From the NCBI GenBank assembly GCA_965214795.1, contig OZ243976.1, positions 3,782,001-3,846,000 of the forward strand: a stretch of 64,000 nt of DNA, written 5' to 3'. This DNA comes from JAJDXW01 sp965214795. GTDB lineage: Bacteria; Pseudomonadota; Gammaproteobacteria; HK1. Of this stretch, positions 1 through 7,521 are shown piece by piece. The position numbers and the translations under genes are program-made. The notes beneath the pieces are model-generated. The model ran no database searches. It saw only the letters and a program-made list of their open reading frames with translations, and was not told the origin of the DNA. Each line of letters starts with the position of its first letter. The stretch's first letter is position 1.

Positions 1-1929
1 GCGGTGGTGTCCATGCAGGACGCCCTCGCAGACGGGGCGCCGCAGATCCACGCCGACGCACCCGGCAACCTCTGCTACGACTGGGAGATCGGCGACCGGG
101 CGGCCACGGACGACGCGTTCGCCCGCGCCCACCACGTAGCTCGCCTCGATCTCGTGAACAACCGGCTCATCCCGAACGCGATGGAGCCGCGGGCCGCGAT
201 CGGGGACTACAACCCCGCGACCGGGGACTACACGCTGCGCCTCACGAGCCAGAACCCGCACATCCACCGCCTGGTGCTCGCCGCCTTCATCCAGATCGCA
301 CCCGAGCACAAGCTGCACGTCATCGCGCCCGACGTGGGTGGTGGATTCGGGTCCAAGATCTTCATCTACCAGGAAGAAACCGCGGTCCTGTGGGCAGCCG
401 GCAAGGTCGGTCGGCCGGTCAAGTGGACGGCGGACCGCTCCGAGTCCTTCGTCGCCGACGCGCACGGGCGCGACCATGAGACCCACGTGGAGCTCGCCCT
501 CGACGCCGGCGGCCGGTTCCTCGGCCTGCGGGTCTCGACCCTCGCCAACATGGGCGCCTATCTCTCGACCTTCGCGAGCTGTGTGCCCTCCTACCTCTAC
601 GGCACCCTGCTTCAGGGCCAGTACACCACCGAAGCCATCTACTGCGAGGTCAAGGCGGTGTTCACCAACACGACCCCGGTGGACGCGCTGCGCGGCGCGG
701 GACGCCCGGAGGCGACCTACGTCGTCGAGCGCATCGTCGACCAGGCGGCGCGCGAGATGGGTATCGACTCCGCCGAGATCCGGCGCCGCAACTTCATCCC
801 CGCCGACGCGTTCCCCTACCCCACCAAGGTGGCCCTCGAGTATGACTCCGGCAACTACCGGCTCGCCCTCGACCGGGCCCTGGAGCTCGCGGACTACGCC
901 GGCTTCGCCGCCCGGCGCGAAGCGTCCGAGGCGAAGGGCAGACGGCGGGGGATCGGCCTCAGCGCCTACATCGAGGCCTGCGGCATCGCTCCCTCCCAGG
1001 TGGTGGGGTCGCTCGGCGCCGGCGTCGGCCTCTGGGAATCGGGCGGCATCCGCTTCAACCCGACGGGGAACGTGCTCGTCTACACCGGCTCGCACAGCCA
1101 CGGGCAGGGCCACGAGACCACGTTCGCGCAGCTCGTCTCGGACTATCTCGGGGTTCCGTTCGAGAACGTCGAAGTGGTGCACGGCGACACGGAGAAGACA
1201 CCGTTCGGCATGGGCACCTACGGGTCGCGTTCGCTCGCGGTGGGCGGTTCCGCCCTCGTGAAGGCGATGGACAAGGTCATCGCCAAGGGGCGCAAGATCG
1301 CGGCGTTCTCGCTCGAAGCGTCGGAGGAGGACATCGAGTTCGCGGGTGGAAACTTCACGGTGACGGGCACCGACCGGAGCATGAACATCGCGGAGGTCGC
1401 GTTCTCCGCGTACGTTCCGCACAACTACCCGCTCGACGAGCTGGAACCGGGCCTCGAGGAGACGGGCTTCTACGATCCCGCGAACTTCACCTTCCCGGCC
1501 GGCACCCACGTATGCGAGGTCGAGGTGGACCCGGAGACCGGGGCGACCGAGATCGTGAACTGGGTGGCCGTCGACGACTTCGGTAACGTGGTCAACCCGA
1601 TGATCGTGGAAGGCCAGGTCCACGGCGGGGTGGCGCACGGGGTCGGCCAGGCCCTGCTCGAAGGCTGTGCCTACGACGCGGACGGGCAGTTGCTGACCGG
1701 ATCGTTCATGGACTACACCATGCCGCGGGCGGACGACCTGCCGGACCTCACCGTCGAGACCACGTGCACCCCGTGTCCCCACAATCCACTCGGGGTCAAG
1801 GGCTGCGGCGAGGCGGGGGCCATCGCGGCTCCGGCCGCGGCGATGAACGCGATCACCGACGCCATCGGCTCGAGCGCCATCGACATGCCGGCCACCTCGC
1901 AGGCGGTCTGGCGGGCGCTCAAGAGCTAA
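1..1929 (+). CDS. coxL: Molybdenum hydroxylase large subunit, CoxL-like (5' end outside window)
   Basis: Catalytic molybdopterin-binding large subunit of a xanthine oxidase/CO dehydrogenase family enzyme. The frame is open from base 1 and 642 residues are present; the family usually has about 770-800, so roughly 130-160 N-terminal residues lie outside the window. Visible family motifs are GGGFGSK near residue 113, ALRGAGR near residue 230, SHSHGQGHETTF mid-protein and GCGEAGAIAAP near the C-terminus. The active-site loop reads RGAGR. Bona fide (form I) CO dehydrogenases carry AYRCSFR and form II enzymes AYRGAGR, so this resembles form II, whose physiological substrate is less certain. It is followed 29 bp later by the FAD subunit gene. 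The small Fe-S subunit is not in the window and may lie upstream. Confidence 0.9.
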   Translation, partial: AVVSMQDALADGAPQIHADAPGNLCYDWEIGDRAATDDAFARAHHVARLDLVNNRLIPNAMEPRAAIGDYNPATGDYTLRLTSQNPHIHRLVLAAFIQIAPEHKLHVIAPDVGGGFGSKIFIYQEETAVLWAAGKVGRPVKWTADRSESFVADAHGRDHETHVELALDAGGRFLGLRVSTLANMGAYLSTFASCVPSYLYGTLLQGQYTTEAIYCEVKAVFTNTTPVDALRGAGRPEATYVVERIVDQAAREMGIDSAEIRRRNFIPADAFPYPTKVALEYDSGNYRLALDRALELADYAGFAARREASEAKGRRRGIGLSAYIEACGIAPSQVVGSLGAGVGLWESGGIRFNPTGNVLVYTGSHSHGQGHETTFAQLVSDYLGVPFENVEVVHGDTEKTPFGMGTYGSRSLAVGGSALVKAMDKVIAKGRKIAAFSLEASEEDIEFAGGNFTVTGTDRSMNIAEVAFSAYVPHNYPLDELEPGLEETGFYDPANFTFPAGTHVCEVEVDPETGATEIVNWVAVDDFGNVVNPMIVEGQVHGGVAHGVGQALLEGCAYDADGQLLTGSFMDYTMPRADDLPDLTVETTCTPCPHNPLGVKGCGEAGAIAAPAAAMNAITDAIGSSAIDMPATSQAVWRALKS

Positions 1930-1958
1930 GTCCGATCCGGGCGCAAAGGAGCGAGAAC

Positions 1959-2753
1959 ATGTACGAGTTCAACTATCACCGCCCCGGCACGCTCGAAGCG
2001 GCGGCCGCGGCGCTCGCGGCGGCGGAGGATGGCCAGGTGCTGGCCGGCGGCCAGACCCTCATCCCGACCCTGAAGCAGCGGCTCGCGAGCCCCTCGGACC
2101 TCGTCGACCTCGGCTCGATCGCGGGGCTCGACGGCGCGCGCCGCGAAGACAACGCGATCGTGGTCGGCGCCATGACCCGGCACGCCGACGTCGCATCCTC
2201 GCCCGAGGCGAAGAGCGCGATACCCGCCCTCGCGTCGCTCGCGGACGGCATCGGGGACCCCCAGGTACGCAACTCGGGGACCATCGGGGGATCGATCGCG
2301 AACGCCGATCCGGCCGCGGACTATCCGGCCGCGGTGGTCGGGCTCGGGGCCGACGTGCGGACCGACCGGCGGACGATCGCGGGGGACGACTTCTTCACCG
2401 GTCTCTTCGAGACCGCCCTCGAGGACGGTGAGATCATCGTCTCGGTGCGCTTCCCCATCCCGCGGCGGGCCGCGTACGCGAAGTTCCCGAACCCCGCCTC
2501 GCGGTACGCCATCGTCGGGGTGATGGTGGCCGAAACGGCAAGCGGGGTCCGCGTCGCGGTCACCGGGGCGGGAGACCGGGTCTTCCGGGCCGGCGCGATG
2601 GAGGCCGCGCTCGCCGGGAGCTTCAGTGCCGACGCGCTGCGGGACGCCTCCGTACCCTCGGACGGACTGAACGAAGACATCCACGCGAGCGCCGAGTACC
2701 GCGCCCACTTGGTTGGCGTGATGGCGCGGCGCGCGGCCGCGGCGGCCGGCTGA
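1959..2753 (+). CDS. coxM: FAD-binding medium subunit, CoxM-like
   Basis: FAD-binding subunit that passes electrons between the molybdenum/Fe-S subunits and the acceptor. The product is 264 residues, somewhat short of the usual 280-290. The two flavin motifs are present: AGGQTLIP near residue 32 and IGGSIANADPAADYPA near residue 110. The start at 1959 is chosen because it has a strong AAAGGAG ribosome-binding site 8 nt upstream and gives the family-typical N-terminus MYEFNYHRP. An in-frame extension upstream overlaps coxL and is not needed. It is probably co-transcribed with coxL. Confidence 0.9.
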   Translation: MYEFNYHRPGTLEAAAAALAAAEDGQVLAGGQTLIPTLKQRLASPSDLVDLGSIAGLDGARREDNAIVVGAMTRHADVASSPEAKSAIPALASLADGIGDPQVRNSGTIGGSIANADPAADYPAAVVGLGADVRTDRRTIAGDDFFTGLFETALEDGEIIVSVRFPIPRRAAYAKFPNPASRYAIVGVMVAETASGVRVAVTGAGDRVFRAGAMEAALAGSFSADALRDASVPSDGLNEDIHASAEYRAHLVGVMARRAAAAAG

Positions 2754-2954
2754 CGCGGGCGCAGGGGCGGGCGCGAGCCGCCGCCGGCGGGATGCGGACC
2801 GGAGCCCTCCTCCGGTCCACGCCGCCGCCGCTCGTGCCGTTTCCGAGGATCCTTTCTTCGAACCCCTTGGGGCATCGCGCCGCCATGCTCGCGCGAACGA
2901 GGACGCATTGATTCCGGCACGGGCGTTCCTGTCCATGTCGTCCGGGGCGCATCC

Positions 2955-3884
2955 ATGACCCTTCCCGCCACCGTCGACGAGACGGTATCCCGGCTTGCCA
3001 CGGGCGACTATGTCGCGGAGCGCAGCCTCGCAACCGCGGTGTTTCTCACCCTCCGGATGCGCCGCCCGCTCTTCCTCGAGGGCGAGGCGGGGGTCGGCAA
3101 GACCGAGGTGGGACGGGTCCTCGCCCGGGTCCTCGGACGGCGCCTCGTCCGCCTCCAGTGCTACGAGGGGCTCGATGTCGCGTCCGCGGTGTACGAGTGG
3201 AACTACCCGCGGCAGATGATTCGGATCCGGCTCGCGGAGCTGGGCGGCGAAGATCGGGGCGCGTCCTCGATCGAGGCGGTCGAGGACGACATCTTCTCGC
3301 GCCGGTTCCTCATCGAGCGTCCCCTCCTCGACGCCCTCAATCCGGACCCGGCCGGTGCCCCGGTGCTGCTCATCGACGAGCTCGACCGCGCGGACGAGCC
3401 GTTCGAAGCGTACCTCCTCGAGCTGCTGGCCGACTTCCAGATCACGATCCCGGAACTCGGGACCATCGCCGCGAGCGAGCCTCCGATCGTGGTCATCACT
3501 TCCAACCGCACGCGCGAGATCCACGATGCGATCAAGCGCCGCTGCTACTACCACTGGGTGGACTACCCCGATGCGGAGCGGGAGCTCGAGATCCTGCGGG
3601 TGCGGGCTCCCGGCACCCCGCAGGCGTTGAGCCGGGAGGTCGTCGCCTTCGTGCAGAGCCTGCGCGGGATGGACCTCTTCAAGGCGCCCGGGGTCGCCGA
3701 AACCATCGACTGGGCACAGGCCCTCTCCCAGCTCGACGCGCTGGCCCTCTCACCGGACGTCGTCAACGATACCCTCGGCTCCCTCCTCAAGTACCAGGAC
3801 GACATTGCCCGCATCCGGGGCAGCGAGGCGGCGCACGTCATCGAGCAGATCAAGCGCGAGGTGCGTATTGCCGGCGCCGCCTGA
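2955..3884 (+). CDS. coxD: MoxR-family AAA+ ATPase, CoxD-like
   Basis: 309-residue MoxR-type AAA+ ATPase. Walker A is GEAGVGKTE near residue 42, Walker B is VLLIDELDRAD near residue 137, and a sensor region follows at VVITSNRTREI. In CO dehydrogenase clusters CoxD acts with the VWA protein CoxE in maturation of the Cu/Mo active site. Here it lies about 200 bp after coxM, with no obvious gene in the gap, and overlaps the next gene (VWA protein), which is the standard coxD-coxE pairing. MoxR proteins also serve other metalloenzymes, so the exact client is inferred from context. Confidence 0.88.
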   Translation: MTLPATVDETVSRLATGDYVAERSLATAVFLTLRMRRPLFLEGEAGVGKTEVGRVLARVLGRRLVRLQCYEGLDVASAVYEWNYPRQMIRIRLAELGGEDRGASSIEAVEDDIFSRRFLIERPLLDALNPDPAGAPVLLIDELDRADEPFEAYLLELLADFQITIPELGTIAASEPPIVVITSNRTREIHDAIKRRCYYHWVDYPDAERELEILRVRAPGTPQALSREVVAFVQSLRGMDLFKAPGVAETIDWAQALSQLDALALSPDVVNDTLGSLLKYQDDIARIRGSEAAHVIEQIKREVRIAGAA

Positions 3885-5289
3885 AGCCTCCCACTCCGCG
3901 GCGGCGGAGCCGACACTGCGAGTCGTATCGTTGCCCCCGACAACATCACGTTCCGAATCCCCATCTGCCGCTCAGCCCGAGGGGGCTCCGTCCGAAAGCC
4001 CGTTCGAGTCCGCGCCCGAACCCTTGTCCACCGCCCCGTCCGACGCCGTGCCCGAGGTCCCGGGCCGCCTCGCCGCCAACCTCATGCACTTCGCGCGCAC
4101 CCTGCGGGCGGCGGGCCTCCCGGTGGGGAGCGGCGCGGTGCTCGATGCGCTGCGGGCCGTCGAGGCGGTGGGGCTCGCCCGGCGCGACGACTTCTACTGG
4201 ACGCTGCACGCCGTCTTCGTCCGCCGGTCCGACCAGCGACCGCTCTTCGACGAGGCGTTCCACGTCTTCTGGCGGAACCCGCGACTCCTCGAACGGGTCA
4301 CGAGCCTCCTCCTGCCCACCGTCGAGACCCCTTCCCGCGGCGACGCGCGCCCCCTCGGCCGGCGGCTGAGCGAGGCGCTCTTCGCCGGGGCCGACCGCGA
4401 GGCGCGGGCGAAGGGGGAAAGGAAGGAGAAAGGCGAGGAGATCGAGCTCGATGCCACCCTCACCTGGTCGGACCGGGAAGTGCTCCGAACGCGGGACTTC
4501 GAGCAGATGTCGGTCACGGAGTTCGCGGAAGCCAAGGCGGCCATCGCCAGGATGAGGCTCGCGGTGCCCCCGGCCCCGACCCGGCGCTACCGCCCGCATC
4601 CGCACGGCTCGCACGTCGATATGCGGACCACCTTCCGGCGGAGCCTGCGCCAGGGGGCCGGCGAGGTCCTGCTCGTGCGACGGCGGCGGCTCCGAAAGCC
4701 CGCTCCCATCGTGGTGCTCTGCGACATCTCCGGGTCGATGAGCCGCTACTCGCGGGTGCTGCTCCACTTCGCGCACGCCCTCGCCCGCAATCGGGGACGG
4801 GTGTTCTCCTTCGTCTTCGGCACCCGGCTCACCAACGTCACCCGCCAGCTCCGCGACCGCGACCCGGACGCGGCGCTCGAACGGACAAGCGAGGAGGTGG
4901 AAGACTGGAGTGGCGGCACCCGCATCGGGCAGTGTCTCGACCGGTTCAACCGGGAGTGGTCCCGCCGGGTGTGCGGCCAGGGCGCGACGGTACTGTTCAT
5001 CTCCGACGGCCTCGACCGCGACGCGGGCGAGGGACTCGGCCCCCAGGTGGAGCGCCTTCGCAAGTCCTGCCGGCGGCTCGTGTGGCTGAATCCCCTGCTC
5101 CGCTACGAAGGTTTCGAACCGAAGGCGGCCGGGATCCGCGCCCTCCTCCCCCACGTGGACGAGTTCCGGCCGGTGCACAACCTCGAGAGTCTGGAGGACC
5201 TCGTCGCGACGCTCATCGACCCCCCCGCCCGCGCGGGCGGCCGGCGGTGGGGGGCGCCCCGCGGATACGATTCCAGGTCGTCAGGCTGA
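3868..5289 (+). CDS. coxE: VWA domain protein, CoxE-like
   Basis: Partner of the MoxR ATPase. The C-terminal von Willebrand factor A domain has the MIDAS motif DISGSMS (D-x-S-x-S) near residue 290. The central region is charged and the first ~60 residues are Pro/Ser-rich. There is no ATG near the expected start. A TTG at 3868 with GAGG six nt upstream would overlap coxD by 17 bp and suggests translational coupling; a TTG at 3931 is the alternative. The stop and frame are secure; the start is not. The role, cofactor maturation of the molybdenum hydroxylase, is inferred from family and position. Confidence 0.82.
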   Translation: MPAPPEASHSAAAEPTLRVVSLPPTTSRSESPSAAQPEGAPSESPFESAPEPLSTAPSDAVPEVPGRLAANLMHFARTLRAAGLPVGSGAVLDALRAVEAVGLARRDDFYWTLHAVFVRRSDQRPLFDEAFHVFWRNPRLLERVTSLLLPTVETPSRGDARPLGRRLSEALFAGADREARAKGERKEKGEEIELDATLTWSDREVLRTRDFEQMSVTEFAEAKAAIARMRLAVPPAPTRRYRPHPHGSHVDMRTTFRRSLRQGAGEVLLVRRRRLRKPAPIVVLCDISGSMSRYSRVLLHFAHALARNRGRVFSFVFGTRLTNVTRQLRDRDPDAALERTSEEVEDWSGGTRIGQCLDRFNREWSRRVCGQGATVLFISDGLDRDAGEGLGPQVERLRKSCRRLVWLNPLLRYEGFEPKAAGIRALLPHVDEFRPVHNLESLEDLVATLIDPPARAGGRRWGAPRGYDSRSSG

Positions 5290-5484
5290 GATCGGCCGCC
5301 ATCCGAACCGCTTCCCGGCCGGTCGGCAACCGAGCCGCCCGATGTCATGCGTGGGAGCGTACACCGGCGGGAAAGCCGGTCGGTTCATCGAAACCGGCCG
5401 CCATTGCGCGACCGAACGAGAACCCCACGCGTGCGGCGGCGGGACGCCGGCCCGACGCGAGGGAGAGCAGGAGAACCGGATTCC

Positions 5485-6342
5485 ATGAGCCCGTCGCTCT
5501 CCGTCGCCCTCCAGCATGTGTATCCGCGCCGCCTCCTCTCCCGGCTCGTGCGGTATGCGACGCGGGTCCGCTTCTCCCCTTGGGCGCAGTGGCTCATCCG
5601 CACCGCCATGCGGCGCTACGACGTGGACATCTCCGACGCGGTCGAGTCCGAGCTGCGAGACTGGCCGACCTTCAACGCCTTCTTCACCCGGGCCCTCCGC
5701 CCCGAGGCGCGGCCGCTTCCCGCCGCGGCCGCCGCGGTCGCGGCCCCCTCGGACGGGACGGTGCAGGACGCGGACGAGCTGGCCGGCACGACCCTCGTCC
5801 AGGCGAAGTCCCTCACCTATTCGGTGGAATCCCTCCTCGGGGGGGACGGGGAGGCGGCCTCCGCGTTCGAGGGCGGGGCCGCGGCCACCATCTATCTCGC
5901 TCCCCGCGACTACCACCGGGTCCATCTCCCGATCGACGCCTCCCTTGCCGCCCTCGTCCACCTCCCCGGCGACCGCTTCAGCGTGAACCTCGCCACCTCG
6001 GAGCGGATCCGGCACCTCTTCGCTCGCAACGAACGCGTGGTCTTCCACTTCCGGGACCGGAGCGGGCAGCCCTTCGCGGTCGTCATGGTCGGCGCCCTCC
6101 TCGTCGGCGGCATCGAGACCCCCTGGACCGGGGTGGTGGCCGACCTCCCGAGTCCGGGACGGGTGCGCCGGTGGGACTTCGACGGCCTCGATCTGGCGCG
6201 AGGAGACGAGATCGGCCGCTTCAACATGGGCTCGACGGTCATCGTCCTCTTCCCCCCCGGCCGGGTCCGCTGGGACCCAGGCTTCCGGCCGGGCGCCCCG
6301 GTCCGCTGCCGACAGGCCGTCGGCCGCCTCCTCCCCGGATAG
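5485..6342 (+). CDS. psd: Phosphatidylserine decarboxylase proenzyme
   Basis: Converts phosphatidylserine to phosphatidylethanolamine at the inner membrane. The 285-residue proenzyme has the family pattern of type I Psd: WPTFNAFFTRALRPEARP near residue 60, APSDGTVQ near residue 90, YLAPRDYHRVH near residue 140. The self-cleavage site FNMGSTVIVLF is near the C-terminus; this is the LGST motif with Met for Leu, and cleavage between Gly and Ser forms the pyruvoyl prosthetic group. The start at 5485 is preceded by AGGAGA about 11 nt upstream; an in-frame extension to 5347 is low-complexity and unlikely. It lies 195 bp after coxE and appears to be a separate unit. Confidence 0.93.
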   Translation: MSPSLSVALQHVYPRRLLSRLVRYATRVRFSPWAQWLIRTAMRRYDVDISDAVESELRDWPTFNAFFTRALRPEARPLPAAAAAVAAPSDGTVQDADELAGTTLVQAKSLTYSVESLLGGDGEAASAFEGGAAATIYLAPRDYHRVHLPIDASLAALVHLPGDRFSVNLATSERIRHLFARNERVVFHFRDRSGQPFAVVMVGALLVGGIETPWTGVVADLPSPGRVRRWDFDGLDLARGDEIGRFNMGSTVIVLFPPGRVRWDPGFRPGAPVRCRQAVGRLLPG

Positions 6343-6493
6343 CGTGCCTCGGGCGGGCGGCGGGCGGCCCGCCCCTCGGGATCGGATCCTCGAGGAGCGG
6401 GCTCCGGACGGGACCCGCACCGGCGCCGACGAAGGCCTCGACGAGCCAGCCGCGGTCTTCACTCGCCGACCAGGGCGACCGCGAACGTCTCCA

Positions 6494-7069
6494 CTACGGC
6501 CGAAGGTCTCCAAGGCTGAACGTAATGGCGTCGAAGGGGCGGATGCTCACCGCCTCGTCGTCCTTCGCGCATCCGATCAGCACCCACTGCCCATCACGAA
6601 GCTCGAATGCCTCGAGCGTCCGGTCCATCGGGTCGACGAGCCAAAGGTGCGCGACGCCTTCGCGCGCGTAGACCGGGCGCTCTTCCTGGAGGTCGACCCG
6701 GCGCGTCGACGGCGAGAGCACCCCGCACGCCCAGTCCGGAGCGAGCGTGAAGTACGCCGTGTCGGGCAGCTCCGGCATCCGCTCGCGCCGCCAGCCCGCG
6801 AGGTCCGGCACGAGGATGTCGTCGCCAAGGTGCAGCTCCGGCTCGAAGTGGATCCGCCACCCGCCCGGACCTCCACGCCCGCGGCCGAACGGGGGGCCGA
6901 GTTCGAACCCGAGGTTGGAACTCGCCTCTCCATGCGCCGGCGCCGGCCGGGGATGGGTGTGGAGCGTCCCGTCGACGATCTCCGCGACCAGATGCGCCGG
7001 CGCATCGAGCACGTCCTGGTAAGTCGCCCTTCCCCGCCGGGCGAGCGCCTCACGTCCGGATACGGCCAT
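6494..7069 (-). CDS. Uma2-family (PD-(D/E)XK-like) protein, possibly catalytically degenerate
   Basis: 191 residues with the DUF820/Uma2 restriction-endonuclease-like fold pattern: a Leu-Val-Asp segment VAEIVDGTLH, then VPDLAGW, VLSPSTRR and HLWLVDP. In the usual family pattern the Asp in PDLA is followed by an E-V-LSPST glutamate and a lysine four residues before a tyrosine. Here the glutamate position is Gly (CGVLSPST) and the lysine position is Glu (EERPVY), so nuclease activity is doubtful. The other Uma2 gene at the right edge of the window keeps both residues. No partner gene is evident, and the function of the family in bacteria is unclear. Confidence 0.75.
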   Translation of the reverse strand: MAVSGREALARRGRATYQDVLDAPAHLVAEIVDGTLHTHPRPAPAHGEASSNLGFELGPPFGRGRGGPGGWRIHFEPELHLGDDILVPDLAGWRRERMPELPDTAYFTLAPDWACGVLSPSTRRVDLQEERPVYAREGVAHLWLVDPMDRTLEAFELRDGQWVLIGCAKDDEAVSIRPFDAITFSLGDLRP

Positions 7070-7127
7070 CTCGAGGCTCCTCTTGCCCGTCCGATCCTAC
7101 GCCCGCACGCGGCTCACGAGCTCACGC

Positions 7128-7260
7128 GCCTCGGCGCCGATCACCGGCAACGGGTACCATCGTCCCGAGGGCATCACATCACGGTCCCGGCACACCTTGT
7201 TCCGGCCCTCGGACTGTCCAAACGACCCGGACCACCTCACGGACAACCCGGACCACCTCA
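7128..7260. repeat. Decayed end fragment of the IS3-type element at 12927-14481
   Basis: About 110 bp ending at 7239 is roughly 90% identical by eye to the reverse complement of the left end of the IS3-family element at 12927-13035, including its terminal repeat (ACCCGGACCACCTCA). A second copy of the terminal sequence (CCCGGACCACCTCA) follows at 7247-7260. This looks like a solo IS end left by an earlier insertion or deletion just upstream of the split membrane gene. Confidence 0.65.
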
Positions 7261-7312
7261 GTCACCAAAACGGGGCAACTCCTCCATGGTAGCCAAGTCG
7301 GGTAACGAGGGG

Positions 7313-7508
7313 ATGGACAAGCACCGGTCGTTCCTCCCCTTGGGCCTGCTGTTGCTGGCGCTGACGACCGTCTTCGTCTTCGGCGGCGACCGGGGGCATT
7401 TCTACCGGCCCGGCCACCACGACTGGGTGTCGTCGGAACATCTTGCGGTCGCCGTGAACCTCTCTCCCGAGCACGGCCTCCTGATGTTCCACAGGCAGTT
7501 TCGGAATT
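7313..7508 (+). pseudogene. 5' fragment of a multi-pass membrane glycosyltransferase-like gene, split by mobile DNA
   Basis: Starts at 7313 after TAACGAGGGG (an in-frame ATG at 7286 is the alternative). It encodes a first transmembrane helix (FLPLGLLLLALTTVFVF) and a soluble stretch with SSEHLAVAVNLSPEHG and LMFHRQFRN, then runs into poly-G at 7509. The rest of the gene resumes at 22702 after another poly-G run (TAGYAPYNRFPMGGYAL). Joining the two gives a continuous protein of about 690 residues, so this is one gene cut by about 15.2 kb of insertions. The family resembles GT-C type membrane glycosyltransferases, but no precise assignment is possible. Confidence 0.75.
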
Positions 7509-7521
7509 GGGGGGGGGGGGG
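7509..7521. repeat. Poly-G tract (13 nt), junction 1 of the nested insertion
   Basis: Pure G run separating the disrupted membrane gene from the left end (CAATGGCATTCA) of IS4-type copy 1. Four similar runs occur at every other junction of this element family in the window. Confidence 0.9.

Noticed and set aside
3946..5178. 410-codon open frame on the minus strand
   Set aside because: Mirror frame of coxE; the real strand carries the VWA MIDAS motif.
7509..7521. Poly-G as a phase-variation switch of the membrane gene
   Set aside because: The reading frame continues into a mobile element rather than the rest of the gene, so slippage could not restore the protein.
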